Assembly (NCBI GenBank): GCA_015680685.1 | Contig: MNCI01005943.1 | Coordinates: 845,028-909,027 of the forward strand | DNA: 64,000 nt | Direction: 5' to 3' | Origin: Gnetum montanum | Lineage: Eukaryota; Streptophyta; Gnetopsida; Gnetales; Gnetaceae | The notes under the pieces: generated by a model | The model's database searches: none | Told to the model about the DNA's origin: nothing | The model's input: the letters and a program-made list of their open reading frames with translations, nothing else | Shown here: positions 33,555 to 45,570 of the stretch, one piece after another | Layout of the letters: each line of letters begins with the position of its first letter | Numbering within the stretch: position 1 is the stretch's first letter | Made by a program: the position numbers and the translations under genes

Positions 33555-36500
33555 ATAGCTATGACAACCACCGTCATTTCCACTACTAGTCTCGAAAGTC
33601 CCTTAATGATGTAGGCTACACCTGCTGCTGTCGAGCCACCGACCAGTCCGGTGCAGTCATGTCGGTCTCTCAGGATTCAAAACAAAGAGCCTAAGGGCAC
33701 ACTTAACACAAGGAACATTACAACTTCTTTTGTGCCAAACTTATGGAAAATATGCCTATGTACCCATAGGAACATGAAGAGAAATGTGACTACGAGGTCA
33801 TGTACTATAACAAGAAAGAATTTGTTCCTTAACCTAATGCTTCCATACCCTTGACGGACCGGCAACAGTGGATCATGGATCAACTGTTAATGGCCAGGGC
33901 ATCAACGGAACAATGAGATGCGGTGTTCCATGATGGGCAGGAGGAACTAGATTCGCACTTCGAGGGAGGTAGTCATGCTAGCTTTGTTATGGCTCCTCCC
34001 TCCACAGCGTCCCGTGAAAATTTGCTTTTTATGATCACTATGCCTTTATCGTTGTCTACCGCAAATTGTGTTGCGCATTCGTCACATGAGCGTTTCTTCT
34101 CTCTAGCTTCCTTTCCGAATGTTATCCCTTCACAGTGCATTTCTTCACAGTCATAGTTAGCCAACCCATCGCATCACCTACTGACACCTACATTACCATA
34201 TGTGCATACAGAACCCACTTCACAATTATACATAGCTTCTGCATCCATCCAAGCTTTTGCTCCCACTACACCATCAGTAGTAGGACCTGCCCCTACTGCG
34301 TGTTGGGCTCCAAATACATCACCCCCTGTTGCATAGCCTACACAGATGTCCCATCTTTCTCATCATCAACACCAGGTCCCGTAGGCGATAAATCCAACTA
34401 TAGGGTCATTTTTTGTGACACTGGCTATGCAAACACCATATCCTATGGCACAATCGATAGTTGTCGTCCCTTCTGCACCACCTACTAGGTGGTGGATGAC
34501 ACAAGTGGTACTGCCAGTAGGGACAGTTCCGACAGCATTGCCCACAGGCCATGCTACTACTCCTATCTTGCCACCAGTCGTGGCTCCACCCGTTATTCCA
34601 CAACCAGCCTCTTCATCCTTGAGTCTAGATTAAGCCTTCCAGCTTATTCAAACCCTTACTGAAGAGGTTAAATGCCTCAAAGCTGCCAGTTTTGATACAG
34701 TATAGGTCATGGATTTCTACCATGATGATCCTATCAGCTCAGCAGTTCCGATCTTATCATTACCTCTTGGGATGCCACTTCCCCATTTTACAAAATACAA
34801 TGGGGAAGGTGATCCTAATGCTCATCTTGTTACCTTTAGGTCAGAGTCATTGTTGCTGCAATAATGGACACATACCATTATCCATGTTTTTGCTATGTCC
34901 CTAACAGGTAAAGCTTTGGATTGGTATCGTGCATTTCCATGCTCTTCCATCTCGACCTTGGAAGAGCTGCTAACTCAGTTCGTGACCTGTTTCAAATACA
35001 ACCTGAAACCAGAAGTCATGCTGGACCAGTTAATGGGAGTTAAGCAGGATCCCCTCGAACTAGTTCAAAACTTTATACAGTGGTGGAGCGCCACATTGAA
35101 TAAAATCCGTGAGCCCATCGCGGAGGCCCATCTATTGGCAATTTTCAAGGGGGCATTCAATGACTTTATTAAATCTAAACTATATTACCTTGCTCCCCGC
35201 TCCCTTAGCCAATCCTTTGCTCAGACTAAGAGCATCTAAGATGAGGTAAAGGCTAGCAAAGGCCCAGCGTATGTGGCCTATAAAAATGCCCACAACAAAA
35301 GTAAAGACAAGGGCAAGGCTACTGTAACAATGGTAGCAGCCGTGGCCAAAGAGGCCAAAAACAAAAATAACAACAAAAAGACAGCAGCGACGCTTGCTGA
35401 GGCTACAGCTAGCTCAAATAATGTAGACCAAAAAATAGCATTGGCTCCTGAGACATCTCCTCAGTTGAAGCCTAATTTCAAGTGTAAAGACTACTCAAAA
35501 TATACAGCTCTACCTATTAAGGCTTCAGAACTTCTGAAACAACTGCAGAGAATTGGCCACATTCAACACGAGAAGGTGTTCAAGGAGGCTCTAAAACGCC
35601 ACAGACGCCATTGTGAGCTACTCAAGAATCCTTTCTTGGCCCTACCAAATGAACCACCAGTTCCCAAGAACTTCAAGCTAGACTGTTTATGCAACTACCA
35701 CTAGCTATGTGGTCATGACACAGACTACTTTTGGGAGTTGAAAGATGAAATTCAATGCATCATCAACCATGGAAAGCTGATCCTTGACAGCAGTAGTCTG
35801 GTTCATCCAGAAAACCAGTTTATGCATGTGTACCAAGACCTGTTGAATGCAAATAACGTAGGGTACATTATCAACGTAGTGGGTATGGATGGCGATGGCC
35901 CAACACTACTGTAGCAACCCTTCATGCTACGCGTGCCTCCTCACCCACCTCAGGAAACAAACACATCAACATCGATGGGCATGGTGCAACAACAACCCTT
36001 TGTCCTTCGAGTTCTGCCTTGGACAACTGTTCCACAGCTGATTGTCATTAAAGCCACAGCCTAGCCCATGCCCACACCTCAGGCACCCTTTGTCATTAGG
36101 ATGCCAAAGCCGTCAGCTACTCCTGCTACATAGGGGAAAATGTATAAGTCAATGCTCCAACCTCAACCCACAAGGAGAGGAGAAGGGTGTTTGACAGATA
36201 AAATAGCCAAGGACCACGTTATGCTAGGGTTTCCTAAGACTACCCCTCTTGCCTTGGCGCCCTTGGTTCCTTCATCCCCTAAAAAGGATGATGTTACACA
36301 GACGTGACCATCTTCTCCTTGCCCAAGAAAATATAGCCCTCAACCAGAAATTGTTCCTCCCCAAGAGATCCGTCTCCTGGGACCAATGGAAGAAGAGAAG
36401 GGAAACAAAAAACTATATTGTGGGCATAATATCCTTGATACTTTTACACAAGTTAAGCAGGATCTCAAATAGAAAAATACAACATTGAGCCTGTATGACT

Positions 36501-37321
36501 TGCTGATGACATCCCAATCGCATCGTGAAGCCATGGTGCACATGCTACCATCCATACTAGTGGATGAAAGCTTGCCAGCAGATGAAGAAGCAATCCATTT
36601 GATCATGCTTCCCCTCGCTACTGAACAACCATGGCCTTCCCAACTAACATTCCATGACGAGTCCATTAAGGATGACCCAAAAAAGGGTTAAGTAACAATA
36701 GCGCCCTTGTTCATCACTATCCGGGTCAGCTAGTACAGGATCCAGAGAGTACACATAGATGACGAGGCCTCTACCAATGTCATTCCATTTCCCATAGTGT
36801 ATAAACTAGGTTTGATTGACCAGAGCAATCCCACGATGACGTCATGCTTGAAGTTGTTTAACGGGGTACGGGTGCAAGTTAAGGGAATTGTACAGATCAA
36901 CTTTTTAGTAGGGGATCAATTCCCCAAAAATGTAGTGTTCATCGTTATTAAGGAGATGCCTGGCTTCAACCTAATCTTGGGGAGGTCTTGGTTGGCTCAG
37001 CTAAGGGCTATCTCATCACCCATTCACCAAGAGATCCACTTGCCTTATGCGGGAGGGGAAGTGATCATCCATGGTGATAAGATGACTCCTCAAGCCATCA
37101 ACAACATGGAAATGGAACAGGGTTCAGAGATTGAAATCTCCGAATATCAAACCCCTCTCCCAATAGTTGAACAGGTCGACACAGTGGCCAATGAAAGCTT
37201 GACTTGGGCTGAATTACTCTTCCAGGGAGGGGATGATAGTGTAGAGGAGTGGTGTAACAAGCTTCCTTGTCCATACGTGTCGCCAAATCTAAGAATGATC
37301 AAGAAGCAATTACGGAACTAA
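33555..37321 (+). pseudogene. gag-pro: gag-pro of element C, degenerate
   Basis: The start codon aligned with the B ATG reads ATA; an ATG two codons on (33561) might have served. The N-terminal 'SLRIQNKEP' segment, the gag domain (about 34710-35230: 'LTGKALDWYRAF', 'LEELLTQFV'), and the zinc-finger-like 'LCNYH' then 'LCGHDTDYF' (about 35687-35730) are in order. The long frame 36797-37321 is the end of the protease ('GFNLILGRSWLAQL', 'RMIKKQLRN'). The active-site stretch just upstream (about 36755) reads 'IDDEAS' where B has 'VDDGAF'. Stops at 36062-36064 and 36731-36733 are shared with B. Confidence 0.85.
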
Positions 37322-37435
37322 CTAACAAACATGTTCGTGTAGCATGTTACATTGGTCCACATTGCTTACTATTACGTTGTTTACATTTTTTTATTGTTTC
37401 ATGTTACATCGTCTACCATTACGCTTCTTCACTTC

Positions 37436-37600
37436 AGCAGCCCGAAATAGCCTTAAACTAGTTACGGCCCACTACAACCTAAAACTAGTAATTCTGTTTA
37501 TTCTTTTCCATGTGTGATGGCCCGAAATAGCCTTAAACTATCGTGGCCCGAAATGGCCTTAAACTATCACTAGCCCGTAGTGGCCTAAAATGTGTAACCT
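37436..37600 (+). repeat. Hairpin array I of element C
   Basis: Five to six units 'GGCCcgaaatGGCCTTAAACTATC'. The sequence at its end ('cccgaaatggcc') is one side of the deletion seen in B. Confidence 0.8.
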
Positions 37601-37803
37601 TTCCGACAAAGCGTTTTTCTGCATAATAAAAATTAAAACCTTTCTTTCACAAACACCATTAACTAACTTAAAAACAAAAAAACGTTATTCTTTATTGCCT
37701 TTTATTACAACAAAAATTAGTTTCATAGTTTACAAATTCATCAGGTAAAAGAATAAAAAATAAACAAATTGAAAAAATAAAATCCTTGACCAGTATTGCT
37801 ATG

Positions 37804-38487
37804 CTACACATCCCCTTTGTTACCAGATCCATCTGCTTCACCCAACTCCACATCTGCCTCATGAGAATCTTCCTCATGAGATCTTCTTTGGGAAAATCCT
37901 CTTCAACGGGGTGATCCTCTCTGTGAGGCTCGTCCTCATGGGGATCCTCTTCGTGTTGATCCTATAATTTGACATGAGGCAAAGTTAGCATCGCAATCAA
38001 AATCATGTCATAAGAAAAATACAATAGTCACACAACTTACCTATGATGGGACTACGTCGGCCAAGAAAGGAATTTGTTCCAAGCCTACTGACAATCGTTG
38101 CATAATCTCATCCTCAGTGAGCTTTGCCTAAACACCATCTCCTATATTAGTTCCAGCCTTGACCTTCTCCTTTTCCATAGGAGTCCACCGAGGTGGCCCA
38201 GGGAAGAGGCAAGGGATAGTGGTCTCCTCGCTAGGGAGGGTCATCTCTCTCTCAGGGAAGACACTCACTGTCACTTGTTCCTGGAAATTTTCATATGCTC
38301 CAGAAGCACTAATGACATTGAGGAATAGTCGGAGGAACTGCACTTCAATCGTGGAATTTCTGTAATGTCGGCAGTAGGCAGTACATTCTTGCTTAAATAT
38401 GTGTTTATGATTTTTCTGTGCCTACCCCCATTCTTGGACAATCGTGCTATAGTCCTTCCAGTCTTGGTTTTTCTGGGCTAGGAGATC
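37804..38487 (-). pseudogene. 3' part of the C antisense gene (exon 8 and part of exon 7)
   Basis: The terminal exon on the minus strand is rich in E, D and H ('SHEEDSHEADVELGEADG') and ends at TAG 37804-37806 after 'NKGDV', like the D terminal exon (acidic, 'TKGDD...DV', stop). Upstream, 38050-38487 belongs to the coiled-coil exon, which continues at 56501 after element D. This end of the gene is absent from B. Confidence 0.65.
38483..38487. repeat. Target-site duplication AGATC, left copy, of element D
   Basis: AGATC immediately left of the D LTR (TGTACC); the identical right copy is at 56501-56505. Integrase of Ty3/gypsy elements makes 5-bp duplications. Confidence 0.9.
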
Positions 38488-39074
38488 TGTACCATCCAAA
38501 ATCGTCGGTCTTCGGCTGGAAGGAAACAGAGACCGTGGGACTATCGGATACGCACAGAAGATCCTACCTTTGCCTGAGAGCGAGCTGGAATGAATGAAGG
38601 CAGAGTACCTTGGATGGTTTGCACGTAGATCAAGCAAGGATTTCCCCAAACATACACTGAGGTGCTCTACGCTGGGTTATACGTGAACGGTGTAACAGGT
38701 GCAAAATAGAGCGTAAACAATGTAATTGATGCAAATGGAGCGTAAACGTAAAAGAGCGTAAACAGAATACATGCAACAATTAATGTAAATTGTAACAAAT
38801 TTTAGGAAGAAAATGTAACAATGGCATTTCAAAATGAGAGTTACAATGCATCGGTCTAACGTAGTTGTGGCTTTGACACAAGGCGGACAAAAAGCCCCGG
38901 TGGATGCAGGGATGATTGTGGGCTAGTTCACACTGTAGGCACAACATAGAGGCTGTATGTTCAGCGTACAGGGTTGTCCAACGTATAGGGTTCTTTGCTC
39001 TCGTTCTCAACATCTCTTCTCTCTGGTTTGCTATAAAAATTTGCCAACCACCCTCATCTCATGGAAAATTGGGA

Positions 39075-39082
39075 CTTTTATA
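39075..39082 (-). promoter_or_regulatory. TATA box in the D 3' LTR
   Basis: TATAAAAG on the minus strand, conserved at 55793-55800 in the 5' LTR, where it would drive the genomic RNA of D. Confidence 0.65.
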
Positions 39083-39179
39083 CAGGTTTTAGGGTTAGAC
39101 TTGGGTTGGGTGACACGTGGCATGTTGACTGAGTATGAAAGAATGAAATTTACAAGTGTACAATATATTATATTTTCTG

Positions 39180-39680
39180 AGTGTATACGCTGAGCATATA
39201 CGCTATATCAAGCGGGCGTATACGCTGGATGTGTTGGGCGTATACGCTTGATGTGATAAGCGTATACGCTGGATGTGCATGGGCATATATGCTGTGGATG
39301 CTGAGCGTATACACTGGAGTGTATACGCTGAAGGATGCTGATCGTATACGCAGGAGCGTATACACTGAAGGTTGCTGGGCATATATGTCGGGGCGTATAT
39401 GCTGATGGTTGCTGCTTTGTACCAAGTCTTGTTCTGCAGTGTTGTTTCCATGCCGTCTTCGGGGATTGCATGCTGGGCGTATGCATCAGTCGTACAAGCT
39501 AAACGTACTTGTGAGGTGTGTACGCCAATCATGTACGCTGTGAACATCGAGCGTATACGCTGGGCACATATGCTGTGAACTTGAGCATATAGGCTGGGCG
39601 TATACGCTGTGAATGTGAACTTTGAGTGTATATGCTGAGAATGTAGACTTGGGCATATACACTGAGCGTATACGCTGAGA
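39180..39680. repeat. AGCGTATACGCT palindrome field in the D LTR
   Basis: Roughly twenty exact or near copies of the 12-bp perfect palindrome AGCGTATACGCT, spaced irregularly at about 15-45 bp. Decayed copies mostly show CG changed to CA or TG. It recurs at 55880-56360, and related words lie in the leader (54540-55170) and around exon 1 of the antisense gene. Confidence 0.85.
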
Positions 39681-39819
39681 ATGCATACTTAGTGAAAATT
39701 AAGGATCTGATCTACGAAGTTGCCATGTTTGGTACCAGATGTAGCCATTGTGGTCTACGAGTCCCAGGGACCTGCTTCTTGTTGGAAAAGTACTAAGCTC
39801 GAAATTTTGTGGTGTTTCA

Positions 39820-39835
39820 TTAGCCTCTCTTTGTT
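39820..39835 (-). promoter_or_regulatory. Polypurine tract of element D
   Basis: On the minus strand 'caacaaagagaggcta' abuts LTR start TGAAACACC; compare 'aatgaagaggggccat' in B. Confidence 0.7.
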
Positions 39836-40850
39836 GACGCTTGGAGGAATCGACCCGAGAAGCGTCGACAAAGAATTGCAAAACACCACAAGCAACTCGA
39901 TAAAGGCATTGTCCTTTGCCACCCGACTAGACATCATCGCACCGTGTTCCGTAGTACATAGGATTGGGAAAGTGAAATCTGTAAGTGGTTGGAAAATGAG
40001 GATTGTGGGGATCAGTAATTGACCAAGGGATTGGGCTGGGTAAAGGGGATGCTCTGGTGCGTATCATGCTGATCCTTGTCAATAGCCATTATTTAGCAAA
40101 CTCGAGATCAAGACATGAGGTGTGCGTCCTTTGGCGGAACAAGACTCTTGGTTAGTGTTCAAGAGGACTTGTTGGCAAGACCAGAGCTACGTGATGATGT
40201 GTTGCATTCTTTGGAGGAATAGGGCCCTTGTTTTAGGGGGAGGCCTGTTGGTGGAGAGCCAAGGCCATGCAACGGGATGTCGCTCGATTGTTTTTGACAT
40301 GAGTATTTGTCTTCAAGACAACTGTCATCTCGTCTTGTGTTTTTTTTGTTAGGAAGAAGTTTTGTTTTGATCTTGTACTCATGCTCAAGTGCTACGCTGT
40401 GTGTTGCAACTACTTAAGGGTGTTACAGAGGTGTGGCTGAGTAGAGTATGGCTGAGTATCAGAGGTGTGGCTGAGTAGAGTATGTTGATGAATAGGTAGG
40501 AAATGTAGCGAGAAATGGGGATGTACTAGTGTACGGCTTGATTTAGTCTTGCCACGTGTGCTGTGAACATTGCCTCATCTTGCTGCTTATGACGAAGTGC
40601 ATTCTTGTACGAACACCTCTGAGTGTCATCTTGCAAACACAACTCCAAGGAGACAAGAAAACCATGAGTGAATATGCGAGCTTAGACTTAAACAACTATG
40701 GATGGAACAAAGGCATTGAAAGAGATTTGAGGCACAGAATATGAATGGCAGCAATATTGGTAGGATCATCTAATGGTAAGTGATGCAGCGATTCTGACGA
40801 AGTTTGAATGTGGCCGCAGATTGAGGAACCAGAGATGAACTTGCCAGTTT
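39836..40850 (-). other. 3' untranslated region of element D
   Basis: About 1 kb between array III and the polypurine tract. No coding region is recognised. A local duplication of 'cagaggtgtggctgagtagagtatg' type phrases lies at 40425-40490. Confidence 0.5.
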
Positions 40851-40854
40851 ATAG

Positions 40855-41380
40855 TCATAGCGGATTATCATGGGTTAGTTTTATGTCATGACCCATTGGA
40901 CATTTTCCGTTTAGGGTCGTGGAGGATGGTGCGTTTCTAGTTTCTAGTCTTGGCAGACCGTGAAGAGGCAAACCAGTTTATAGTCTTAGCGGACTCTAGT
41001 GGATGCAATGGTGGCAGTTTGCTATCGTGCCGGATGGGTGCTAGTTTATCATCATTGCGGACACTGTGTGGTATCAGTTTATCATCATGATGCCAGGACG
41101 AACTATGGTATCAGTTTTAAGTCATAATCCAGGACTATTCTATGGTATCAGTTTACCATCATGATTCTAGGACAAGTTGTGGTATCAGTTTATAATCGTG
41201 ACCCTAGGACTCATCTATGGTATCAGTTTATAATCGTGACCCCAGAACTCATCTATGGTATTAGTTTATAGTCGTGACTCTAGGACTCATCTATGGTATC
41301 AGTTTATAGTTGTGACCTCGAGACTCATCTATGGTATCAGTTTATAGTCGTGACCCCAGGACTCACACGTACCTGAGCTT
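40855..41380 (-). repeat. Hairpin array III of element D
   Basis: Units of about 38 bp. On the minus strand they read 'gAGTCctggggtcacGACTataaactgatacc'-like, with an AGTC/GACT stem and the 'ataaactgata' tail. About ten copies, the best at 41100-41370. Confidence 0.8.
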
Positions 41381-41384
41381 GTAT

Positions 41385-44300
41385 TCAAGTATAGAACGGT
41401 TTCAGAAACAAGTGATTGGTTGGATTTGCAAACTCATTTCCTTCCATATCAGCTAACTTGAATGCTCCATTATCGTATGATTTGGTGACCAAGTAGGGCC
41501 CTTCCCAATTAGCTGAGAATTTATCCGAGTGTTCCTGAACGGCCTTAAGCACAAGGTCACCTTCTTTGATGGGGCACTTACGAATGTCATGCTGATGGCA
41601 TTGTCATTGTTGTTTTTGGTACCATTCAATCTGATCGAGTGCATGCATGCGTTCCTCCTCCACCGAATCTAAGTCAATAATGCGTAGATCGTTGTTTTGC
41701 TCTTCATCCAGGAGTCTGGAGAGTGTGATCCTTAAAGAAAGAACCTACAATTCTAGAGGTAAAATAGCTTCTGAACTGTAAACAAGGCTATATGGCATTT
41801 TACCTGTTGAAGTTCGATGCGTAGTACGATATGCCCATAATGTGTAAACCAGCTATTCGTTCCACCTTCTCTTGCTTTGGGGAAGCATCTTTTTAAGTAT
41901 GGTGATGATGGTTTTGTTTGTTGCCTCTACTTGCCCATTGCTCTGAGGGTAGTAAGGGGATGAAAACAAGTTTTTGATCCCTAGAATTTCGCAAAAGGTC
42001 TTGGTTTCGACACTGTTGAATTATGGCCCGTTGTCAGTGATGATTGTCATGGGAATGCCAAAATAGGTTACAATATTTTTGAGAATGAAGTTGCACACAT
42101 GTATAGATGTAGTCTTTCAAAGGGGAATAGATTCTACCCACTTCATGAAGTATTCCGTTGCGGTTATGATGAAACTATGCCTTGCAGAAGATGAGGGTGT
42201 TATTGGTCTGATAAGGTTCAACCCCCACTTTTGAAAGGGCCATGTGATTTGTGCTGTATGCAACTCATTTGGTGGGACATGGATTAGATTACCATGTCTT
42301 TGACAGGTACTGCATGTTTTAGCCTTGGAGAGATAATCATACTCCATGTGTGGCCAATAATAGCCTAAGTGTCTGATCTTTGTTGCCATTGCTTTTGGTG
42401 CTATGTGTCCTCCGCACAGTCCGTCGTGTACTTGTTCAATGATGGTTTGGGCATCAGTATTACCAATGCATGTTAGCAATATGCCCTCGTAGGATCGACG
42501 AAACAACGTGTCCCCTACCAGTACGTATTGCCTAGAACGTTTTCGTACTGCATCTTTTTGTGCATTCATCAAGTGTTGCGGTGTTTCACCATGTAGAAGG
42601 TAGTCTTTTATTTCATCATACCATTCTATCGTGTGTGTTGTACTAACGGACGCTATTGGCAACGTATCAAGGGTATCGGTTATTGGTTTGACACAACTGG
42701 TTATAGAGCTTGGCAACGTATGGAACATGTCAGGCGATATGTTTAATGCTAAGGTGGCCAGTGCATCTGCGATGGTATTATCATTTCTAGAGACGTGTTG
42801 CACATCAATGTTTTTGAATCGCTTCATTAAGTGTTTTGCCAAGTCACAGTATGGTTGTAAATGTTGTGCTTTGCATGTATAAATATCTGTGACTTGGTTT
42901 AAAACTAGTTGTGAATCTCCTCTGACCACAAGTCGTGTGATGTTTGAAGCCAATGCTACCGCAAGACCTCTAAGGAGACCTTCGTACTCTACTATATTGT
43001 TGGTACAGTGAAAGTTGAAACGATAAGCAAAGGGTCTGATCTCCCCGGAGGGATAGGTGATGACAGCGGTAGCACTTCCTCCTCACCAGGTGGATGCTCC
43101 ATCAAAGTATAGAATAGCGTCGTAGTCATCGGGCACTATGTCTATTGCGCTTATATTCTCATCCGGGAATTCTGGGTCTATTGTCACTTGATCGTGTGTT
43201 GGTGACGCGGCCATTTGATTTGCTATGGCTTGACCCTTAACTAATGATTGTGCTATGTAATGTAGGTCAAACTCAGCTATCATGGCTTTCCAACGTGCTA
43301 TCCGACTTGTCGTAAATGTTTCCTGTGATGGCTCTGAGCACATTATCCTTGCAGATTATGTTAACTTGATTGTGGAAGAGGTAATGTCGCCATTTCTTTA
43401 GAGAAAAGACTAAGGCTAAACATGACCTCTCTATGTCGTTGTATTTCTTCTCATGGCCTACTAATGCATGGCTCAAGTAGTAGACAGGGACTTCGGTTCC
43501 ATTATCTTGTTTCTGACAAAGCATAGATGCGATTGATGAATCTAAAGTTGCGAGGTAGATGTAAAATGGTTTATCATTTTGAGGTGGATAAACCGTGGGC
43601 AGTCGGGCAAGTGCCGCTTTAATATTATCAAATGCTTCTTGGCACTGTGGAGTCCATTCAAAATGGATGTTCTTGCACAACAAGTGATTCATAGGTTTTA
43701 ATTATCTGTTAGTTTTTCTATGAACCTTCTAATGAACTGTAGTCTACCTCGTAGACTTCAAAGTTCAGTAAGGTTGCCAGGTGGTTTTAGGTTTGTTATG
43801 GCCCTAACCTTATTGGGGTCTATTCGTATCCCTGCTTTTGAGGCTATGAACCCAAGCATTTTGCCTGTTTTGACTCCAAAGACACATTTCTTTGGATTAA
43901 GTCTCAACTCATATTTTAAACAACGTTTTAACACCAGGTCAAGATCTTGTACGTGTTGTTGTGATGTTTTTGATTTAACCACAATGTCGTCCACGTAGTT
44001 GTTGAGCAAGTGTAATATGTAATCGCTAAAGATGAATGTCATCGTCCTTTGATATGTGGCCCCAGCATTTTTGAGACCGAAGGGCATCATTGTATAACAA
44101 AACGTTCACCATGGTGTCATAAAGGTAATCCGGAGCTAATGCTCTGGGTTAATACGTATCTGGTTGTATCTCGAGAAGCCATCCATAAAAGATAATAGGG
44201 CATGCCCAGCGGTCGAGTCAACAAGTTGATCGATGCTGGGTAGGGGAAAATCATCTTTTATGGTTGCGACATTGAGATCCCGGAAGTCAATGCATAAGCG

Positions 44301-44937
44301 AATGCTTCCATTCTTCTTCGGGACAATGACCATGTTGGATACCCAATCGGCGTAATTGACCACCTGAATGAAACTAGCCTGATAAAGCTTGGTGATCTCA
44401 TTGCAAACTGCCAATGCCACCTCAGGTTTAAGCTTTCGTGCTTTTTGCTTTACTGGACTCAATTTTGGATCAAGGATAATGCTGTGCTGGACGATTCGAG
44501 GGTCCAACCCAGGCATGTTGGTGTAAGACCAAGCGAATTCTTTCATGTTGTTTTGAAGCACATCTTCTATGTCTTTAGCCAGAGGAGGTTGCAATAGTGT
44601 ACTTAATTTTAGTATCCTGGTCTCACTGTCAGACATAACGATGGGGGTTTCAATCAACGGGTCTTCAGTGATATTTTCAGCTTCTATGTCAAGGGACTTT
44701 GTCATACCTTGGTAGTTATCTAGCGTTTGTTGTGTCGAGGCTATGACTGCGTCATCTGTTGATAAAATTAAGTCGATGAGATTTATGTCAATGTCCCTTG
44801 CGATTTGTCCGTGCGGCCCATCGATGATTAATAGTGCGGATAAATGTTGATAATCCATCGGGCTTGCTCTTGCCAATGAACAGAGAGTAGAATGAGGCGA
44901 TAAGTATTGCTCAATGTTTTCAGGCAACTTAAATTAT
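41385..44937 (-). pseudogene. pol: pol of element D: RT, RNase H, archaeal-type RNase H, integrase; few lesions
   Basis: This is the best-preserved pol of the window. From the 5' end: an N-terminal region with 'EDPLIETP'; RT with 'LPSIDQLVDSTAGHALLSFM', 'MPFGLKNAGATYQR' and YVDD (43986-43997); connection and classical RNase H ('FYIYLATLDSSIASML'); archaeal-type RNase H ('LYFDGAST', 'NNIVEYEG', 'VRGDSQ', giving D, E and D); and integrase with 'GGHIAPKAM' and 'CSTCQ'. The first core aspartate position reads N ('WGLNLIRPI'). The frame is cut by TGA at 42117-42119, the same codon position as in B and C, and by shifts near 43700 and 44100. The end is the TGA at 41385-41387 after 'KPFYT'-like residues. 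The upstream splice acceptor is weaker than in B and C, so the start is approximate. Confidence 0.9.
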
Positions 44938-45060
44938 GTGCATGTGCATAATGGTGGTTTATCGTCACACCAGGACGCATGGCAGTTTAAGGCCATACTG
45001 GGCCGTCATGGCAATTTAGGACCATACCGGGCTGTATGTTTATCGAAAAATTTGCATAGG
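44938..45060 (-). repeat. Hairpin array II of element D
   Basis: Three to four units; on the plus strand 'gtttaaGGCCatactgGGCCgtcatggc' and 'atttaGGaCCataccGGGC'. It lies between pol and the antisense gene, as in B and C. Confidence 0.7.
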
Positions 45061-45309
45061 AGTGGTTCTGCACCAAAATGTTCGACGTGGACTTCTGGAG
45101 TTGGTTTACAAGGGATTCAGGGTGTGGTAATATTTATTTTGTTTTAAATATATTTTTTTTTTTGTTTTTGATGAAATTTTGATTAAAATAAGTAAAAAAG
45201 AGGAAAAAAGTACAAACCGGAAGGCGGCGGCGGCGGTGGCGGCAACAGCGGCGGTAGCGTCGGAGTGCTATAAATAGGGGGGGGGGTCATTTGTCACATT
45301 GTTGAATTT

Positions 45310-45570
45310 TCAGCGAGCATAAATATCGAGCATAAATCCTGAGCGTAGACGACCCATCGTAAGCGTAAACCACTAAACCTTGGCGTAAGCATAAGCGTGA
45401 AACCCAAACCCTGAGCGTAGATGTAAACAACTAAACCTGAGCATAAATGCAGGGCGTAGAGGTTCAAGCGTCAGCGTAGAGACTCGGACTCTAGCATAGA
45501 GGTTGGCGTAGGCGTAAACAGTTTCAACCCTCAGCGTAAACCTGCCAATCCCAGCGTAGAGGACGCCGAC
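45310..45570 (+). promoter_or_regulatory. AGCGTA-rich stretch upstream of the D antisense gene
   Basis: About fifteen 'gcgtaaa/gcgtaga/gcataaa' words precede the ATG at 45571, and a 'ctataaata' TATA-like box lies at about 45269. This looks like the promoter and 5' untranslated region of the antisense gene. The motif is the half-site of the LTR palindrome. A second cluster, with whole palindromes, lies in intron 1 (45750-46170). Confidence 0.6.

Larger units (their letters stand above)
38488..39819 (-). repeat. 3' LTR of element D
   Basis: 1332 bp. The plus strand reads TGTACC...GTTTCA. It is followed at 39820 by the polypurine tract (reverse strand). It contains the AGCGTATACGCT repeat field at 39180-39680 and a TATA box. 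Confidence 0.92.

Noticed and set aside
39168-39686. Open frames on both strands of the D LTR with repeated 'SVYA' or 'YTLS' residues
   Set aside because: They are the translation of the AGCGTATACGCT palindrome in several frames, not protein-coding genes.
41000-41380. Regularly spaced repeats that superficially resemble a CRISPR array
   Set aside because: The repeats are imperfect, the spacers are also repeated, and the same units occur at fixed places in plant retrotransposons.
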